The notes under the pieces are model-generated. The model was given only the letters and a program-made list of their open reading frames with translations, was not told the DNA's origin and searched no databases. Below, piece after piece: positions 48,785-58,232 of a DNA stretch of 64,000 nt (position 1 is the first letter of the stretch; each line of letters begins with the position of its first letter). The position numbers and the translations under genes are program-made. Origin of the DNA: Olsenella uli (GTDB lineage Bacteria; Actinomycetota; Coriobacteriia; Coriobacteriales; Atopobiaceae); the NCBI RefSeq assembly GCF_016899935.1, contig NZ_JACJJK010000008.1, positions 40,957-104,956 of the forward strand, read 5' to 3'.

Positions 48785-51700
48785 CTACTCGCTGCGGAGG
48801 GCCTCGACGGGGTCGCGGCGGCTGGCCGCGCTCGACGGGATGAGGCCCGCCACCAGCGTGAGCGCGACCGAGATGCACACGAGCACCACGGCCGAGCCCG
48901 CCGGCAGGTTCATGATTCCCTCGACGTCAAAGGTCTTGGCCACGAAGGCATTCACCGGCAGCGACACGCCCACCACCACGGCGATGGCAAAGACGCCCGA
49001 GATCAGGCCCTCGATGAAGGTCTCCGCGTTGAAGACGCTCGCGACGTTTCGCTTGGAGGCGCCGATCGCGCGCAGGATGCCGATCTCCTTCTTGCGCTCG
49101 AGCACGCTGATGTAGGTGATGATGCCGATCATGATCGAGCTCACCACGAGCGAGATGCTCACGAACGCGATCAGCACGAGCGAGATCATGTTCACGATGT
49201 CCGTCACGCTGCCCATGATGATGCCCATGTAGTCCGTGTAGGTGATCACGCCGTCGTCGTTGCCGGCGGCGCGCTGCTCGTCGTTGTAGGCGTCGATGAC
49301 GCCGAGCACGTGCTCCTTGGCCTCGAAGTCACGCGGGTAGATCTGGATCGCGGCCGGGTCGTCCGGCGTGGCGTAGCCGAGCGTCTGGAGGTTGTTGTCG
49401 TAGGTCAGCTGGGACGCGTTGGCGTAGCTCTCCATGAGCGAGGCGAGGTCCTCCGCGTCCATGTTGAAGTGGATGGAGCTGGCGAGGGCCTGGCCGTCCA
49501 CGGAGAAGGCGCTCTGGAGCTGCGCGAGGCCGCCGGCCACCTGATCGGCGTACTGGGCGAGCAGCTGCGCCATCGCGCTCTGGAGCTGGGCGGAGACGGC
49601 GGCGCCGATCTGCTCGGACATCTGCTGCATGAAATCCTGCAGGTACGGCGCGAGGTCGTTTGAGACGTAGTCCGCCAGGATCTCCTGGACGCGCTCGCGC
49701 ACGGCGGGGCCGGCGACCTCCTCGATCTGGGCGAGAAGGGCCTGGGCGTCGTCGGTGGCGAGGTAGCGCGCGAGGGCGTCGGAGAGCTCCTGCACGAAGT
49801 CGGGGTCGTCCGGGGAGAGGCCGCCGCCGAGCGATCCCATGAAGCCGCGCACGAGGTCGAGGCCGAGGTTCGCGACCTGCTCGACCTGGTCGGGCGTGAG
49901 CGTGGGGTCGGCGAGCTCGTCGTCCAGGATCGCCGAGAAGTTCGGTGCGGGGGCGCCCGCGACGAGCGACTCCACGTCGATCTGGTCGGCCACGCCCGAG
50001 AGGTCCACGGAGAGCCCAGAGAGGTCCAGGCCCGACGGGTCGAAGGCGCCCTGGAGCGCGCTCGTGTCGAACGAGAAGGCCGAGCGCAGGCCGTCCTCGT
50101 CCACGGAGAAGAGGCTCCCCAGGTCAACGCCCTGGCGCGCCTCCTCCTGCAGCGTGTCGAAGGACTTGCCGGTGAAGACGTCCGTCTCGTGGTCCGCGAG
50201 CTGCTGCTGGACGATGTCCGAGCTCGCGGCGCGCTCCATGAGCTCCTGCGTGAGCGCCGGCGTGTAGGCGATGCCGGCGGAGAGCGCCTTGGCGTCAGAG
50301 CTCTCGTTGGGTCGCACGACGCCAACGACGTGCAGGTCAAGGCCATTGTCGACGGCCTGCGCCACAAAGTCGGCGTCGTCGGCCATGTTGGTCCAGCCGC
50401 CCGTCTCGGCGTTCTTCCGGTAGAGGTCGGCCGGGCTCAGCACGCGGAAGTCCAGCGCGAGCGCGTCATCGTAGGTGAAGTCGACCTCGCCCTGCTCGAT
50501 GTCGGTCTCCCCCGCCGTGCCGCTCATCGCCGAGCTCACCATCTCGGTGAGGTCGGCCGGGTCGAGCACGCCGATGCCGTAGAGCGTGTAGTCGGAGATG
50601 CGGCCGCTCTGCGTGAGCACGAGCACGCACTCGTCGGCGGCGGTGGCCCAGCGGCCGGCCACGACGTCGTACTGCGACTCGAGGAGCTCCTGGTCGTCGA
50701 TCATCTCGTTGAAGACGGACATGCCGCCGCCCGTCATACCCGCCGTAGCGGTGCCGGACGCGCCGCCGGTCATGGCCGTGGAGAGCGCGTTGGGGTTGAG
50801 CTGGACCGCACCGTCCGTGGTATCGGCCTTGTAGACAAGCGGCGTGAGGCCGTAGTCGTACTGTATGGCGTTCACGTACTCGTCCAGGTCGTCGGGATCG
50901 GACTCGAGGTAGCTCTTGAGGCCGGAGAGGTCGTTGGAGCCCACGGTGGCAAACATGTCCGTGAGCATCATGAACTCGGGGATCTGGTCCGGGTCGTCGT
51001 CCTTCTCGCCCGCCGCGTCGTCACCGGCGTCCTCAGAGAGCATGCCGGAGACGTCCATACTCTGCTTGGTGATCGAGAGCGGGTAGCTGGAGAGGGTGTC
51101 CTCCTCCACGCGGGCGATGTAGTCGTTGACGCCGTTGGCCAGGGCGAGGATCGCGGCGATGCCGATGATGCCGATCGAGCCCGCGAAGGCCGTCATGATG
51201 GTGCGGCCCTTCTTGGTCATGAGGTTGTTGAACGAGAGGCCGAGCGCGGTGAGGAAGCTCATCGAGGTCCGACGGGCGGGCTTGGCCTCGCGGCGCGGCG
51301 CCTCGGCGGGGTCGAAGGGGTCGGAGTCCGCCGTGATGTGGCCGTCGGCGAGCTCCACGATGCGCGTGGCGTACTGGTGGGCGAGCTCGGGGTTGTGCGT
51401 GACCATGACCACGAGACGATCCTGCGCGACCTCCTTGAGCAGGTCCATGACCTGCACGGACGTCGCGGAGTCGAGGGCGCCGGTGGGCTCGTCGGCGAGC
51501 AGGATCTCCGGGTCGTTGATGAGGGCGCGAGCGATGGCCACGCGCTGCATCTGGCCGCCGGAGAGCTGGCTCGGGCGCTTGTTCACGTGGTCGGCGAGGC
51601 CCACGCGCGCGAGGGCGTCCAGCGCGCGACGGCGGCGCTCGGCACGGCCCACGCCGGAGAGCGTGAGCGCGAGCTCAACGTTGGCGAGGATGGTCTGGTG

Positions 51701-51988
51701 CGGGATGAGGTTGTAGCTCTGGAAGACGAAGCCGATGCGGTTGTTGCGGTAGGCGTCCCAGTCGCGGTCCTTGTACTCGCGGGTGGAGATGCCGTCGATC
51801 ACGAGGTCACCGTCGTCAAAGTGGTCGAGGCCGCCCACGATGTTGAGCATCGTGGTCTTGCCGGAGCCGGACGGGCCGAGCACCGCCACGAACTCGCTGT
51901 CACGGAAGGCCACGGAGACGTGGTCGAGCGCGACCTGCGTGAAGCCGGTCGTGACGTAGCGCTTGGAGATGTCCTTGAGCTCGAGCAT
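48785..51988 (-). CDS. MacB-like ABC transporter, ATPase fused to FtsX-type permease
   Basis: A 1067-residue single-chain half-transporter. Residues 1-225 are a LolD/MacB-type ATPase (Walker [10 protein letters not shown] at 38-46, signature [15 protein letters not shown], Walker [12 protein letters not shown]). A membrane helix follows at about 265, then a large acidic extracytoplasmic domain of about 600 residues and three C-terminal FtsX helices with the [19 protein letters not shown] loop. Such proteins act as mechanotransmitters, for peptides, lipids or wall hydrolase control, without moving substrate through the membrane. The start at 51988 follows GGAAGGAC; a longer upstream frame lacks support. 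No two-component partner is adjacent. Confidence 0.85.
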   Translation of the reverse strand: MLELKDISKRYVTTGFTQVALDHVSVAFRDSEFVAVLGPSGSGKTTMLNIVGGLDHFDDGDLVIDGISTREYKDRDWDAYRNNRIGFVFQSYNLIPHQTILANVELALTLSGVGRAERRRRALDALARVGLADHVNKRPSQLSGGQMQRVAIARALINDPEILLADEPTGALDSATSVQVMDLLKEVAQDRLVVMVTHNPELAHQYATRIVELADGHITADSDPFDPAEAPRREAKPARRTSMSFLTALGLSFNNLMTKKGRTIMTAFAGSIGIIGIAAILALANGVNDYIARVEEDTLSSYPLSITKQSMDVSGMLSEDAGDDAAGEKDDDPDQIPEFMMLTDMFATVGSNDLSGLKSYLESDPDDLDEYVNAIQYDYGLTPLVYKADTTDGAVQLNPNALSTAMTGGASGTATAGMTGGGMSVFNEMIDDQELLESQYDVVAGRWATAADECVLVLTQSGRISDYTLYGIGVLDPADLTEMVSSAMSGTAGETDIEQGEVDFTYDDALALDFRVLSPADLYRKNAETGGWTNMADDADFVAQAVDNGLDLHVVGVVRPNESSDAKALSAGIAYTPALTQELMERAASSDIVQQQLADHETDVFTGKSFDTLQEEARQGVDLGSLFSVDEDGLRSAFSFDTSALQGAFDPSGLDLSGLSVDLSGVADQIDVESLVAGAPAPNFSAILDDELADPTLTPDQVEQVANLGLDLVRGFMGSLGGGLSPDDPDFVQELSDALARYLATDDAQALLAQIEEVAGPAVRERVQEILADYVSNDLAPYLQDFMQQMSEQIGAAVSAQLQSAMAQLLAQYADQVAGGLAQLQSAFSVDGQALASSIHFNMDAEDLASLMESYANASQLTYDNNLQTLGYATPDDPAAIQIYPRDFEAKEHVLGVIDAYNDEQRAAGNDDGVITYTDYMGIIMGSVTDIVNMISLVLIAFVSISLVVSSIMIGIITYISVLERKKEIGILRAIGASKRNVASVFNAETFIEGLISGVFAIAVVVGVSLPVNAFVAKTFDVEGIMNLPAGSAVVLVCISVALTLVAGLIPSSAASRRDPVEALRSE

Positions 51989-52042
51989 GGGCGGTCCTTC
52001 CGGGCGTGCGGTGGCGCGGCAAACGCTGTTAACGTTACCCAA

Positions 52043-52191
52043 AACGTGGCGCGGGATGCACCGCTCTTCTCGGCTTCAGCGCGAATTCACGGAGCTGAGG
52101 ACGCTGCGCCGGTACGCGATACGAGCTCGCGACGGACGTACCAGCACCGCGCACCGTGTAGTATAAAGATGCCAATCGAGGAGGTGGTTCC
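52043..52191. promoter_or_regulatory. Divergent control region between the MacB-like gene and the DUF4160 gene
   Basis: Contains GTTAACGTTAC at about 52027-52037, just before this stretch, which resembles a LacI-type half-symmetric operator and may control the transporter. TAGTAT at 52159-52164 is a possible -10 box for the DUF4160/DUF2442 pair. No gene seen. Confidence 0.35.
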
Positions 52192-52446
52192 GTGCCCGCC
52201 ATCAGCATGTTCTACGGAATCGTGATCTACCTGTACTACCAGGACCACATGCCGCCACATTTTCATGCGCGGTACCAAGGCGAGGAAGCCTGCTTCACCT
52301 TTGACGGGGAGCTCCTCGAGGGCGACTTCCCTAACAAGCAGTCCAAGCTGGTCGCCGCATGGGCCGTACTGAACTCCGAGGAGCTCGAGGCTGACTGGGA
52401 GCTCGCCCGAAACAAGCAGGAGCTCTTCCGCATCAAGCCGCTCTAG
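52192..52446 (+). CDS. DUF4160 domain protein
   Basis: An 84-residue protein beginning with GTG behind GAGGAGGTGG. It has the DUF4160 core: IVIYLYYQDHMPPHFHARY, with a histidine-rich HMPPHFHA, then a strand EACFTFDG and a helix with WELARNKQELFRI. DUF4160 genes are usually followed by a DUF2442 gene, as here, and the pair has been predicted to be toxin-antitoxin-like; the reaction is unknown. Confidence 0.85.
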   Translation: MPAISMFYGIVIYLYYQDHMPPHFHARYQGEEACFTFDGELLEGDFPNKQSKLVAAWAVLNSEELEADWELARNKQELFRIKPL

Positions 52447-52460
52447 GAAGGGGGTACGTC

Positions 52461-52697
52461 GTGAGGTTCAACGTGAGAAACGCCTGGGCAGTCGATGACA
52501 CGACGCTCTACCTGGAGTTTCACGACGGACGCAGGGGAACGTACGACATGTCGCCCCTCATAGGGACGGGCGTGTTCGAGAAGCTCTCCGACCCGGAGGA
52601 GTTCCGCGCGGCACGGTCGGACGGGTTTACCGTGGTCTGGCCCTGCGGCGTGGACATCTCGCCTGAGGAGCTCTACGAAAACTGCGTTGCGTCGTAG
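52461..52697 (+). CDS. DUF2442 domain protein
   Basis: A 78-residue partner of the DUF4160 protein, starting with GTG behind AGGAAGGGGG. It has the DUF2442 pattern TTLYLEFHDGRRGTYDMSPL, then FEKLSDPEEFRAARSDGFTVVWPCGVDISPEELYE (residues about 40-74), a beta-rich fold seen by family. In the predicted pairs DUF2442 is thought to be the antitoxin or DNA-binding side; this is not established. It converges on rsmB, 42 bases away. Confidence 0.85.
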   Translation: MRFNVRNAWAVDDTTLYLEFHDGRRGTYDMSPLIGTGVFEKLSDPEEFRAARSDGFTVVWPCGVDISPEELYENCVAS

Positions 52698-52739
52698 GGC
52701 GCCAGGTGCCCGGTGCAGGAGCGCACCACCTGCGACGGG

Positions 52740-54062
52740 TCAGCAACGTCGCAGCTGCGCGTGGAAGTGGGTGTCGGTGGCGGCGGGGGTCTCGGTGAGG
52801 GACGAGCGCACGAGCTCGAAGGCTGCGCCGACGGGGCTGGCGAGAAACGCCTGGATGACGGCGTCATTCTCCTCGGCGAGGATCGAGCAGGTGGCGTAGA
52901 CGAGCCGGCCGCCGGGGGCCACGCGCGCGGCGGCCGAGGCGAGCAGCTCCGCCTGGAGGGCGGCCAGCTCGGCGGGCGCGGTCGGCGTGAGCGACCAGGC
53001 GATCTCCGGGTGACGGGAGAGCGTCCCGGTCCCGGAGCAGGGCGCGTCGAGAAACACGAGGTCAAAGGTGCCGAGGTCATCGGGCAGCACGCGGCCGTCG
53101 GCGCAGACGCAGCGGACGTGGCCCGCGACGCCGGCCTCCCCCATGCGCCGCGCGGCAAGCTCGGACTTGCGCGGCGAAACCTCGACGGCCGTGACCTCGC
53201 ACGGACCCCCGGCGGCGACCGCCGCGCCCTCGAGCAGCAGCGTCTTGGTGCCGCGCCCCTGGCCCACCTCGAGCACGCGCTCGCCAGGCGCCGGGGCGCA
53301 CGCGAGCGCGACCTCCTGGGCCGCGAGGTCGCACGGCATCACGTCCACGCGCTCGACCAGGCCGGACGGGGCGAGCCGCGCGGGCGCCCCCAGCAGGAAG
53401 GAGCCCGGCAGCGGCCCCGCCTCCGGCTCGCACCCCGCCTTCTCGAGAATGTGGAAAAGGGACTGTCCCCCTTCCACAGGGCGCGCGCGGTTGGCGGCGA
53501 CCCAGGCGCCCGCCGGCTCGAGCGCGCCCGTGGCCCACGCGGCGGCGCGCGCGGGCCCGAGCGAGGCGAGCGCGCGCTCGGCGAGCCACTGCGGAAGGGC
53601 CCCAACGAGCGCGAGGTCAGCGGCATCAAACGCACCAGCCGCAACGCGCTCGCGCGCCGCAGCCATAGCCGCGACGTCCTTCTCGGCCACACGCCGCAGC
53701 ACGGCGTTGGCGAGGCCCGCCGCCCGGGGCGCGACCGCGCGGACGAGCTCCACGCCCTGGCTCACGGCGACGTCGCCGCGCGTGCCCAGGTAGACGAGCT
53801 CGAAGGCGGCCAGGCGCAGGGCGTCGCGCACGCGCGGCTCGAGCTTTGCCCCACGCCGCAGATGGGCGTCAATCAGGGCGTCGAGCGCGCCCTCGGCGGC
53901 GGTCGCCCCCATCACGAGGCGCGTGACCAGCCCCCGATCGCGCTCGTCCAGCTGAGCCAGCTCCTGCGCGCCCCGCAACAGGTCGCGCGCCCGCGCGCCC
54001 CGCCGGCGGCGCTCGCCGAGAAGCGCGCACGCCATCCGGCGGGCTGGCGCGAGCCGCGCCAC
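52740..54062 (-). CDS. rsmB: 16S rRNA (cytosine(967)-C5)-methyltransferase
   Basis: Methylates C967 of 16S rRNA. The 440-residue protein has an N-terminal NusB-like domain (about 15-140) and a methyltransferase domain with VLEVGQGRGTKTLLL, DAPCSGTGTLSRHPEIAW (the PC catalytic motif) and a second cysteine in YATCSILAEEND. The start is a GTG at 54062, sharing a base with the fmt stop; a longer frame into fmt is a shadow. Residues about 195-203 (VEGGQSLFH) are encoded by a copy of a 27-bp palindrome also present between gltX and sdaA, which is odd for a coding region. Confidence 0.9.
   Translation of the reverse strand: MARLAPARRMACALLGERRRRGARARDLLRGAQELAQLDERDRGLVTRLVMGATAAEGALDALIDAHLRRGAKLEPRVRDALRLAAFELVYLGTRGDVAVSQGVELVRAVAPRAAGLANAVLRRVAEKDVAAMAAARERVAAGAFDAADLALVGALPQWLAERALASLGPARAAAWATGALEPAGAWVAANRARPVEGGQSLFHILEKAGCEPEAGPLPGSFLLGAPARLAPSGLVERVDVMPCDLAAQEVALACAPAPGERVLEVGQGRGTKTLLLEGAAVAAGGPCEVTAVEVSPRKSELAARRMGEAGVAGHVRCVCADGRVLPDDLGTFDLVFLDAPCSGTGTLSRHPEIAWSLTPTAPAELAALQAELLASAAARVAPGGRLVYATCSILAEENDAVIQAFLASPVGAAFELVRSSLTETPAATDTHFHAQLRRC
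53451..53477. repeat. 27-bp palindrome inside rsmB
   Basis: Arms GTGGAAAAGGGAC and GTCCCCCTTCCAC around one T. Apart from two changed bases in the right arm and the centre, it is the same sequence as 62111-62137. It lies in the linker between the two domains of RsmB, in frame. Confidence 0.88.
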
Positions 54063-55018
54063 TACGCCCGCTCCCAGGCGAGGCCGTCGCCGCGCAGGCC
54101 CGCAGCCCACGCGCCGGCCTCCATCTCGCGCTTGCCGTCCGGCTTCACGCGCAGCACCTCGAGGGAGCCGTCCGCGCAGCCCAGCCACACGCGCCCGTGC
54201 GCCGCGACCACGGTGCCGGCCGCCACGTCCTTCTCGCCCGCCCGCGCCGCGCACACGCGCACGCCGCGCCCGGCCACCGCGCAGCGGGCCGGGGCCGTGT
54301 CACCGGACGCCCGCACGCGCAGCGCGTTGACGCGCGCATCGTCGATCGGGTCCAGCAGCAGCTCCGCCTTCGAGATCTTTGCCGCGTGCGTCACGAGCGC
54401 CTCGTTCTGCTCGACCCATACGGCCGTGCCGTCCACCACGGACGGCAGCGTCTCCACCAGAAGCTCCGCGCCCGCGCGCGCGAGCTCGGCCGTGAGCTCC
54501 TCGGCGTCCTTCACCGCGACCGCCACGCGTGCCTGCGCGCAGTAGGCGCCCGTGTCCACGCCGTGGCCGATCCGCATGATGGAGACGCCCGTCTCGGCGT
54601 CGCCGGCCAGGATCGCGCGCTGGATCGGCGCCGCCCCGCGCCAGCGCGGCAGAAGGCTCGCGTGCACGTTCACGCACCCGGCGGGCGCCATCGTGAGCAC
54701 CTCGTCGGGCAGGATGCAGCCGTAGGCCGCCACGCAGAAGACGTCGGCCGCCGCGGCGCGCAGGGCGTCCGCCACCTCGGGCGTGATCCGGGCTGCCTCC
54801 AGCACGGGAAGCCGCAGCTCGAGCGCGCGCGCCTTCACCGGCGACGGCTCCAGCCGCCTCCCCCGACCGCGCACCGCGTCCGGCCGTGTGAGCACGAGCG
54901 CCACGTCGCACGCCTCGGCCAGCGCCTCGAGCGACGGCACGGCAAAGTCCGGCGTCCCCATGAAGACGACGCGCAGCCGGCGCCCGGACGGCACCCCAGC
55001 GTTCTTCTCGCCAGCCAT
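54062..55018 (-). CDS. fmt: Methionyl-tRNA formyltransferase
   Basis: Formylates Met-tRNAfMet for translation initiation. The 318-residue protein has VVFMGTPDFAVPSLEAL near residue 17, the folate/catalytic block NVHASLLPRWRGAAPIQRAI and MRIGHGVDTGAY. It begins MAGEKNAGVPSGRR, an unusual charged leader encoded by the repeated word GTTCTTCTC; an internal start further in is possible. It is encoded between def and rsmB, the widespread def-fmt-rsmB order, and shares a base with the rsmB start. Confidence 0.95.
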   Translation of the reverse strand: MAGEKNAGVPSGRRLRVVFMGTPDFAVPSLEALAEACDVALVLTRPDAVRGRGRRLEPSPVKARALELRLPVLEAARITPEVADALRAAAADVFCVAAYGCILPDEVLTMAPAGCVNVHASLLPRWRGAAPIQRAILAGDAETGVSIMRIGHGVDTGAYCAQARVAVAVKDAEELTAELARAGAELLVETLPSVVDGTAVWVEQNEALVTHAAKISKAELLLDPIDDARVNALRVRASGDTAPARCAVAGRGVRVCAARAGEKDVAAGTVVAAHGRVWLGCADGSLEVLRVKPDGKREMEAGAWAAGLRGDGLAWERA

Positions 55019-55027
55019 GTGACCCCC

Positions 55028-55576
55028 CTACTCGACCTCGGTCTCGCCCGGCTTGGCACCGGCGGCGAGCGCCGCCTCGTACTCGCGCTCGGCCTCGGCG
55101 CGCGCCATCGGCGCCAGGTGATCGAACATCGTCACGCCGTGGACGTGGTCGATCTCGTGCTGCAGGCAGACGGCCATGAGGTTGTCCGACGCCTCGTACT
55201 GCATGAGGTCGCCGTCTAGGTTGCGGGCGCGCACGACCACGTGGCTCGGGCGGCTCACGCGCACGCTCACGCCCGGGAAGGAGAGGCAGCCCTCGGAGCC
55301 CTCCTTCTCCGGGCCGTCGGCGGTCACGATCTGGGGGTTGATGAGCACGTAGGGGTTCTTCTTGGAGCCCTTGCCGGCCCAGTCCACGTCGATGACCACG
55401 ATCTGGCGCATCTCGCCGATCTGGGGGCCGGCCAGGCCGCAGCCGTCTGCGGCGTACATGATCTTGAGCATGCGCTTGGCCAGGGCGCGCACCTCGTCGT
55501 CGATCTTCTCGACGGGCGCGCACTCCTGCGCGAGGCGCGGGTCGGGCGAGAGCACGATGTCTTCGAGTTCTTTCAC
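55028..55576 (-). CDS. def: Peptide deformylase
   Basis: Removes the formyl group from nascent proteins. The 182-residue metalloenzyme has all three motifs: GCGLAGPQIG (usual GLAAPQ with one alanine changed to glycine), EGCLSFPG with the metal-binding cysteine, and QHEIDHVHG with two metal histidines and the catalytic glutamate. The start is a GTG at 55576 behind AGGAGG; an ATG 22 codons upstream lies in the gap after priA and has no support. Followed by fmt after nine bases. Confidence 0.95.
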   Translation of the reverse strand: MKELEDIVLSPDPRLAQECAPVEKIDDEVRALAKRMLKIMYAADGCGLAGPQIGEMRQIVVIDVDWAGKGSKKNPYVLINPQIVTADGPEKEGSEGCLSFPGVSVRVSRPSHVVVRARNLDGDLMQYEASDNLMAVCLQHEIDHVHGVTMFDHLAPMARAEAEREYEAALAAGAKPGETEVE

Positions 55577-55619
55577 GGTCCCTCCTTCTGGCGGGCGGCA
55601 CGGCCGGCGCGCGGCGTGC

Positions 55620-57923
55620 CTACATGAGGTCGTAGGCGTCAATATCCACTGCCATGTTACTACCCGGGCGGCGCGTGAGGCCCGCGACGCACGCGCCGAG
55701 AAGGCCGCCGAGGTCGGCGTCAGCCGGCGCCTTCACCATCACGTGTCGGCGGACGCGGTCCTTCACGCGGGCCTTGACGCAGTCGGCCGGGCCCAGGACC
55801 TCCCAGCCCGGCACGCCCGCCACGCGCCCGCGCACGGCGGCGGCGAGCTCGTCGCAGGTGGCGCGCACGTCCCGCTCGCTGCGGCCCCACACGACCACGT
55901 TGGCGAGCCGCCCGAACGGTGGGTAGCCGGCCTCGGCGCGGTCCGCGAGCTCGGCGTCCAGGAAGACCGAGCGGTCGTGGGTCGCCACGGCGCGCATGGC
56001 GGGGTGCGTGGCCCACCAGGTCTGCACAACAACCTCGCCGGGGCGGCCGCCGCGCCCCGCGCGCCCGGCGACCTGCTCCAGGAGGTCGTAGGTGCGCTCG
56101 GCGGCGCGGAAGTCGGGCAGCTTGAGCATCGTGTCCGCGTTGATCACGCCCACGAGCGTGACCTCGGGGAAGTCGAGGCCCTTGGCGATCATCTGCGTGC
56201 CCACGAGCACCGCGCACTCCGCCGCGTCAAAGCGCTCGAGCAGGCGCTGGTGGGCGCCCTTGGCGCGCGTGGTGTCCGCGTCCATGCGGATGACCTCCAC
56301 GTCCGGCGGCAGGAGCATGGCGAGCTCGTCCTCCACGCGCTGCGTCCCCACGCCGAAGGCCGCGAGATAGCGGCTCCCGCAGTTGGGGCAGGTCGTGGAG
56401 GGGTCCGGGTAGGCGCGCACGGGCCAGCTGCGCCCGCAGCTGTGGCACGCGAGCAGGTGGCCGCGCTCGTGGTAGGTGAGCGCGGTCGAGCAGTGCGGGC
56501 ACTCGGGCACGCAGCCGCACTCGCGGCACATGAGGAAGTTCGCGAAGCCGCGCCGGTTGAGCAGCAGCACCGCCTTCTCGCGACGGCGGGCGACGTCGAG
56601 CAGGGCGTCCCTCAGCGGGGCCGAGAAGATCGAGCGCCCGCCGCCGCGAAACTGCTCCGCCATGTCCACGACCGTCACGCGCGGCAGGACGGCAGCGCCG
56701 GGGCGCTCCGGCATCTCGACGCGGGTCCAGCGGGCGCCGCGGAACTCGCCGGCCCGGCAGCGCTCGAGGCTCTCGAGCGACGGCGTGGCGGAGCCCAGCA
56801 CGAGCGCCGCGCCGCGCAGGCGGGCGAGCTCGGCCGCGACCTCGCGCGCGTGGTAGCGCGGCGACTTGTCCTGCTTGTAGGAGCCCTCGTGCTCCTCGTC
56901 GATGATGATGAGACCGGGGTCCGCGAGCGGCGCGAAGAGCGCCGAGCGAGCGCCGACCACCACGCGCGCGGCGCCGCTGCGGACGAGGTCCCACTGGTCG
57001 AAGCGCTCGCCGGCCGAGAGGCGGCTGTGCAGCACGGCCACCTCGTCGCCGAAGCGGCTGCGGAAGCGGCCGACGGTCTGGGCCGTGAGGGAGATCTCGG
57101 GCACGAGCACGAGCGCGCCGCGCCCGTCCGCGAGCGCGCGCTCGATGGCGGCGAGGTAGACCTCGGTCTTGCCGGAGCCGGTGACGCCGTCCACGAGCAC
57201 GACGTCGCCGCGCGCGGCGGCGCGGGCCTCGTCGATGGCGGCGAGGGCGGCGCGCTGGCCGGCGGTGAGGCGCTCCGGGCGCGGCGCGGCGGCCGAGGAG
57301 AGCGTGGTGGCCTCCGCGCCCCGGATCCGCCGCCGGGACTCCACCGCCACGACGCCGCGCCGCTCGAGGGCGGTCACGGCGGAGGCGGCGCCGGGGATCG
57401 TGGCGGAGAGCTCGGCCACGCGCTGGGGGCCGGCGAGCAGGGCCTCGATCACGGCGCGCTGGCGCGAGGCGGTCCGGGCGGGCGTGAAGTCGTTCGCGGC
57501 GGGGGTGAGGCTCGCCCAGCGGTCGTCCACGGCGCCGGCGCGCTCGGTCTGCAGCTCCCAGGGGGCGTCCGGCGCGGCGCGCGTCACGCGCACCTTCTGG
57601 CCGGGCGCGAGCAGCGGCCGGACGGCCTCGCAGAGCGGGCAGGCGTACTCGCCCGCCATCCAGGCGGCGAGCCGCGCGGCCGTCTCGTCAAAGGCGCTCG
57701 GCGCGAGGACCTGCTCGAGCGGGCGGATCTTCTCGGCCGGCACGCCCTCGGGCGGCTCGTCGCGCAGGGCGACCACGTAGCCCACCGCCGCCCGGCGCGC
57801 AAAGGTCACGAGCACCGTAGCGCCGACCGCAGCCCCGTCGGCGAGCTCGTCCGGCACGACGTAGGTGTACGCGCCGTCGAGCTGGCGCGTGGGTATGTCG
57901 AGCACGACGCTCGCGTAGGGCAT
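55620..57923 (-). CDS. priA: Primosomal protein N' (replication restart helicase)
   Basis: Restarts stalled forks by loading the primosome. The 767-residue protein begins MPYASVVLDIPTRQLDGAYT, and has Walker A GVTGSGKTEVYLA, the DEEHEGSYKQDKSPRYHAR box, a zinc region with CRECGCVPECPHC, CHSCG and CPNCG, and QVAGRAGRGGRPGEV. Length fits actinobacterial PriA. The start is set at 57923; the frame runs 58 codons further up through an array of 31-bp repeats without family similarity. It precedes def-fmt-rsmB, as in many bacteria. Confidence 0.95.
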   Translation of the reverse strand: MPYASVVLDIPTRQLDGAYTYVVPDELADGAAVGATVLVTFARRAAVGYVVALRDEPPEGVPAEKIRPLEQVLAPSAFDETAARLAAWMAGEYACPLCEAVRPLLAPGQKVRVTRAAPDAPWELQTERAGAVDDRWASLTPAANDFTPARTASRQRAVIEALLAGPQRVAELSATIPGAASAVTALERRGVVAVESRRRIRGAEATTLSSAAAPRPERLTAGQRAALAAIDEARAAARGDVVLVDGVTGSGKTEVYLAAIERALADGRGALVLVPEISLTAQTVGRFRSRFGDEVAVLHSRLSAGERFDQWDLVRSGAARVVVGARSALFAPLADPGLIIIDEEHEGSYKQDKSPRYHAREVAAELARLRGAALVLGSATPSLESLERCRAGEFRGARWTRVEMPERPGAAVLPRVTVVDMAEQFRGGGRSIFSAPLRDALLDVARRREKAVLLLNRRGFANFLMCRECGCVPECPHCSTALTYHERGHLLACHSCGRSWPVRAYPDPSTTCPNCGSRYLAAFGVGTQRVEDELAMLLPPDVEVIRMDADTTRAKGAHQRLLERFDAAECAVLVGTQMIAKGLDFPEVTLVGVINADTMLKLPDFRAAERTYDLLEQVAGRAGRGGRPGEVVVQTWWATHPAMRAVATHDRSVFLDAELADRAEAGYPPFGRLANVVVWGRSERDVRATCDELAAAVRGRVAGVPGWEVLGPADCVKARVKDRVRRHVMVKAPADADLGGLLGACVAGLTRRPGSNMAVDIDAYDLM

Positions 57924-57995
57924 GGGCGACGGGCCTCCGTTCTTCTCGGCACTTGCGGGGTTTATTGTACCCGGGGCCGGGCGCGTCTTGGAATC

Positions 57996-58226
57996 TCCGG
58001 GGTTGTTCCGGCGGTGTCTAGGAATTCGCGGGGTTGCGCGGGGCGCGGCGGGCGCGAGGTGCGCACGGGTGGCGATTTCCGGAATCAGCCCGCGCAACGT
58101 CGCCGTTTCCTAGAATTTCTGCCGAGAAGAACGCGGATGGCGCGGCAGCGCGGGACAAGGACGCGGATTTCCGGACGCGCTCGGAACAAGGTCCCCGATT
58201 CCCGGAAGCCGCCGGGACACGCCCGG
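57996..58226. repeat. Mirrored array of degenerate 31-bp repeats (array 3)
   Basis: Between priA and the PP2C-like gene. Left half: GTTGTT at 58002 and GTTGCG at 58033. Right half: degenerate GCGCACGGG and GCGCAACG units near 58063 and 58094, GAGAAGAACG at 58124, GACAAG at 58154, AACAAG at 58185 and GACACG at 58216, all 30-31 bases apart. Units contain the core GGCGATTTCC or GCCGTTTCCTAGAA. It is shorter and more worn than arrays 1 and 2. The GAGAAGAACG word stands exactly where a GACAAGGGCG word is expected. Confidence 0.8.
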
Positions 58227-58232
58227 CGAATT

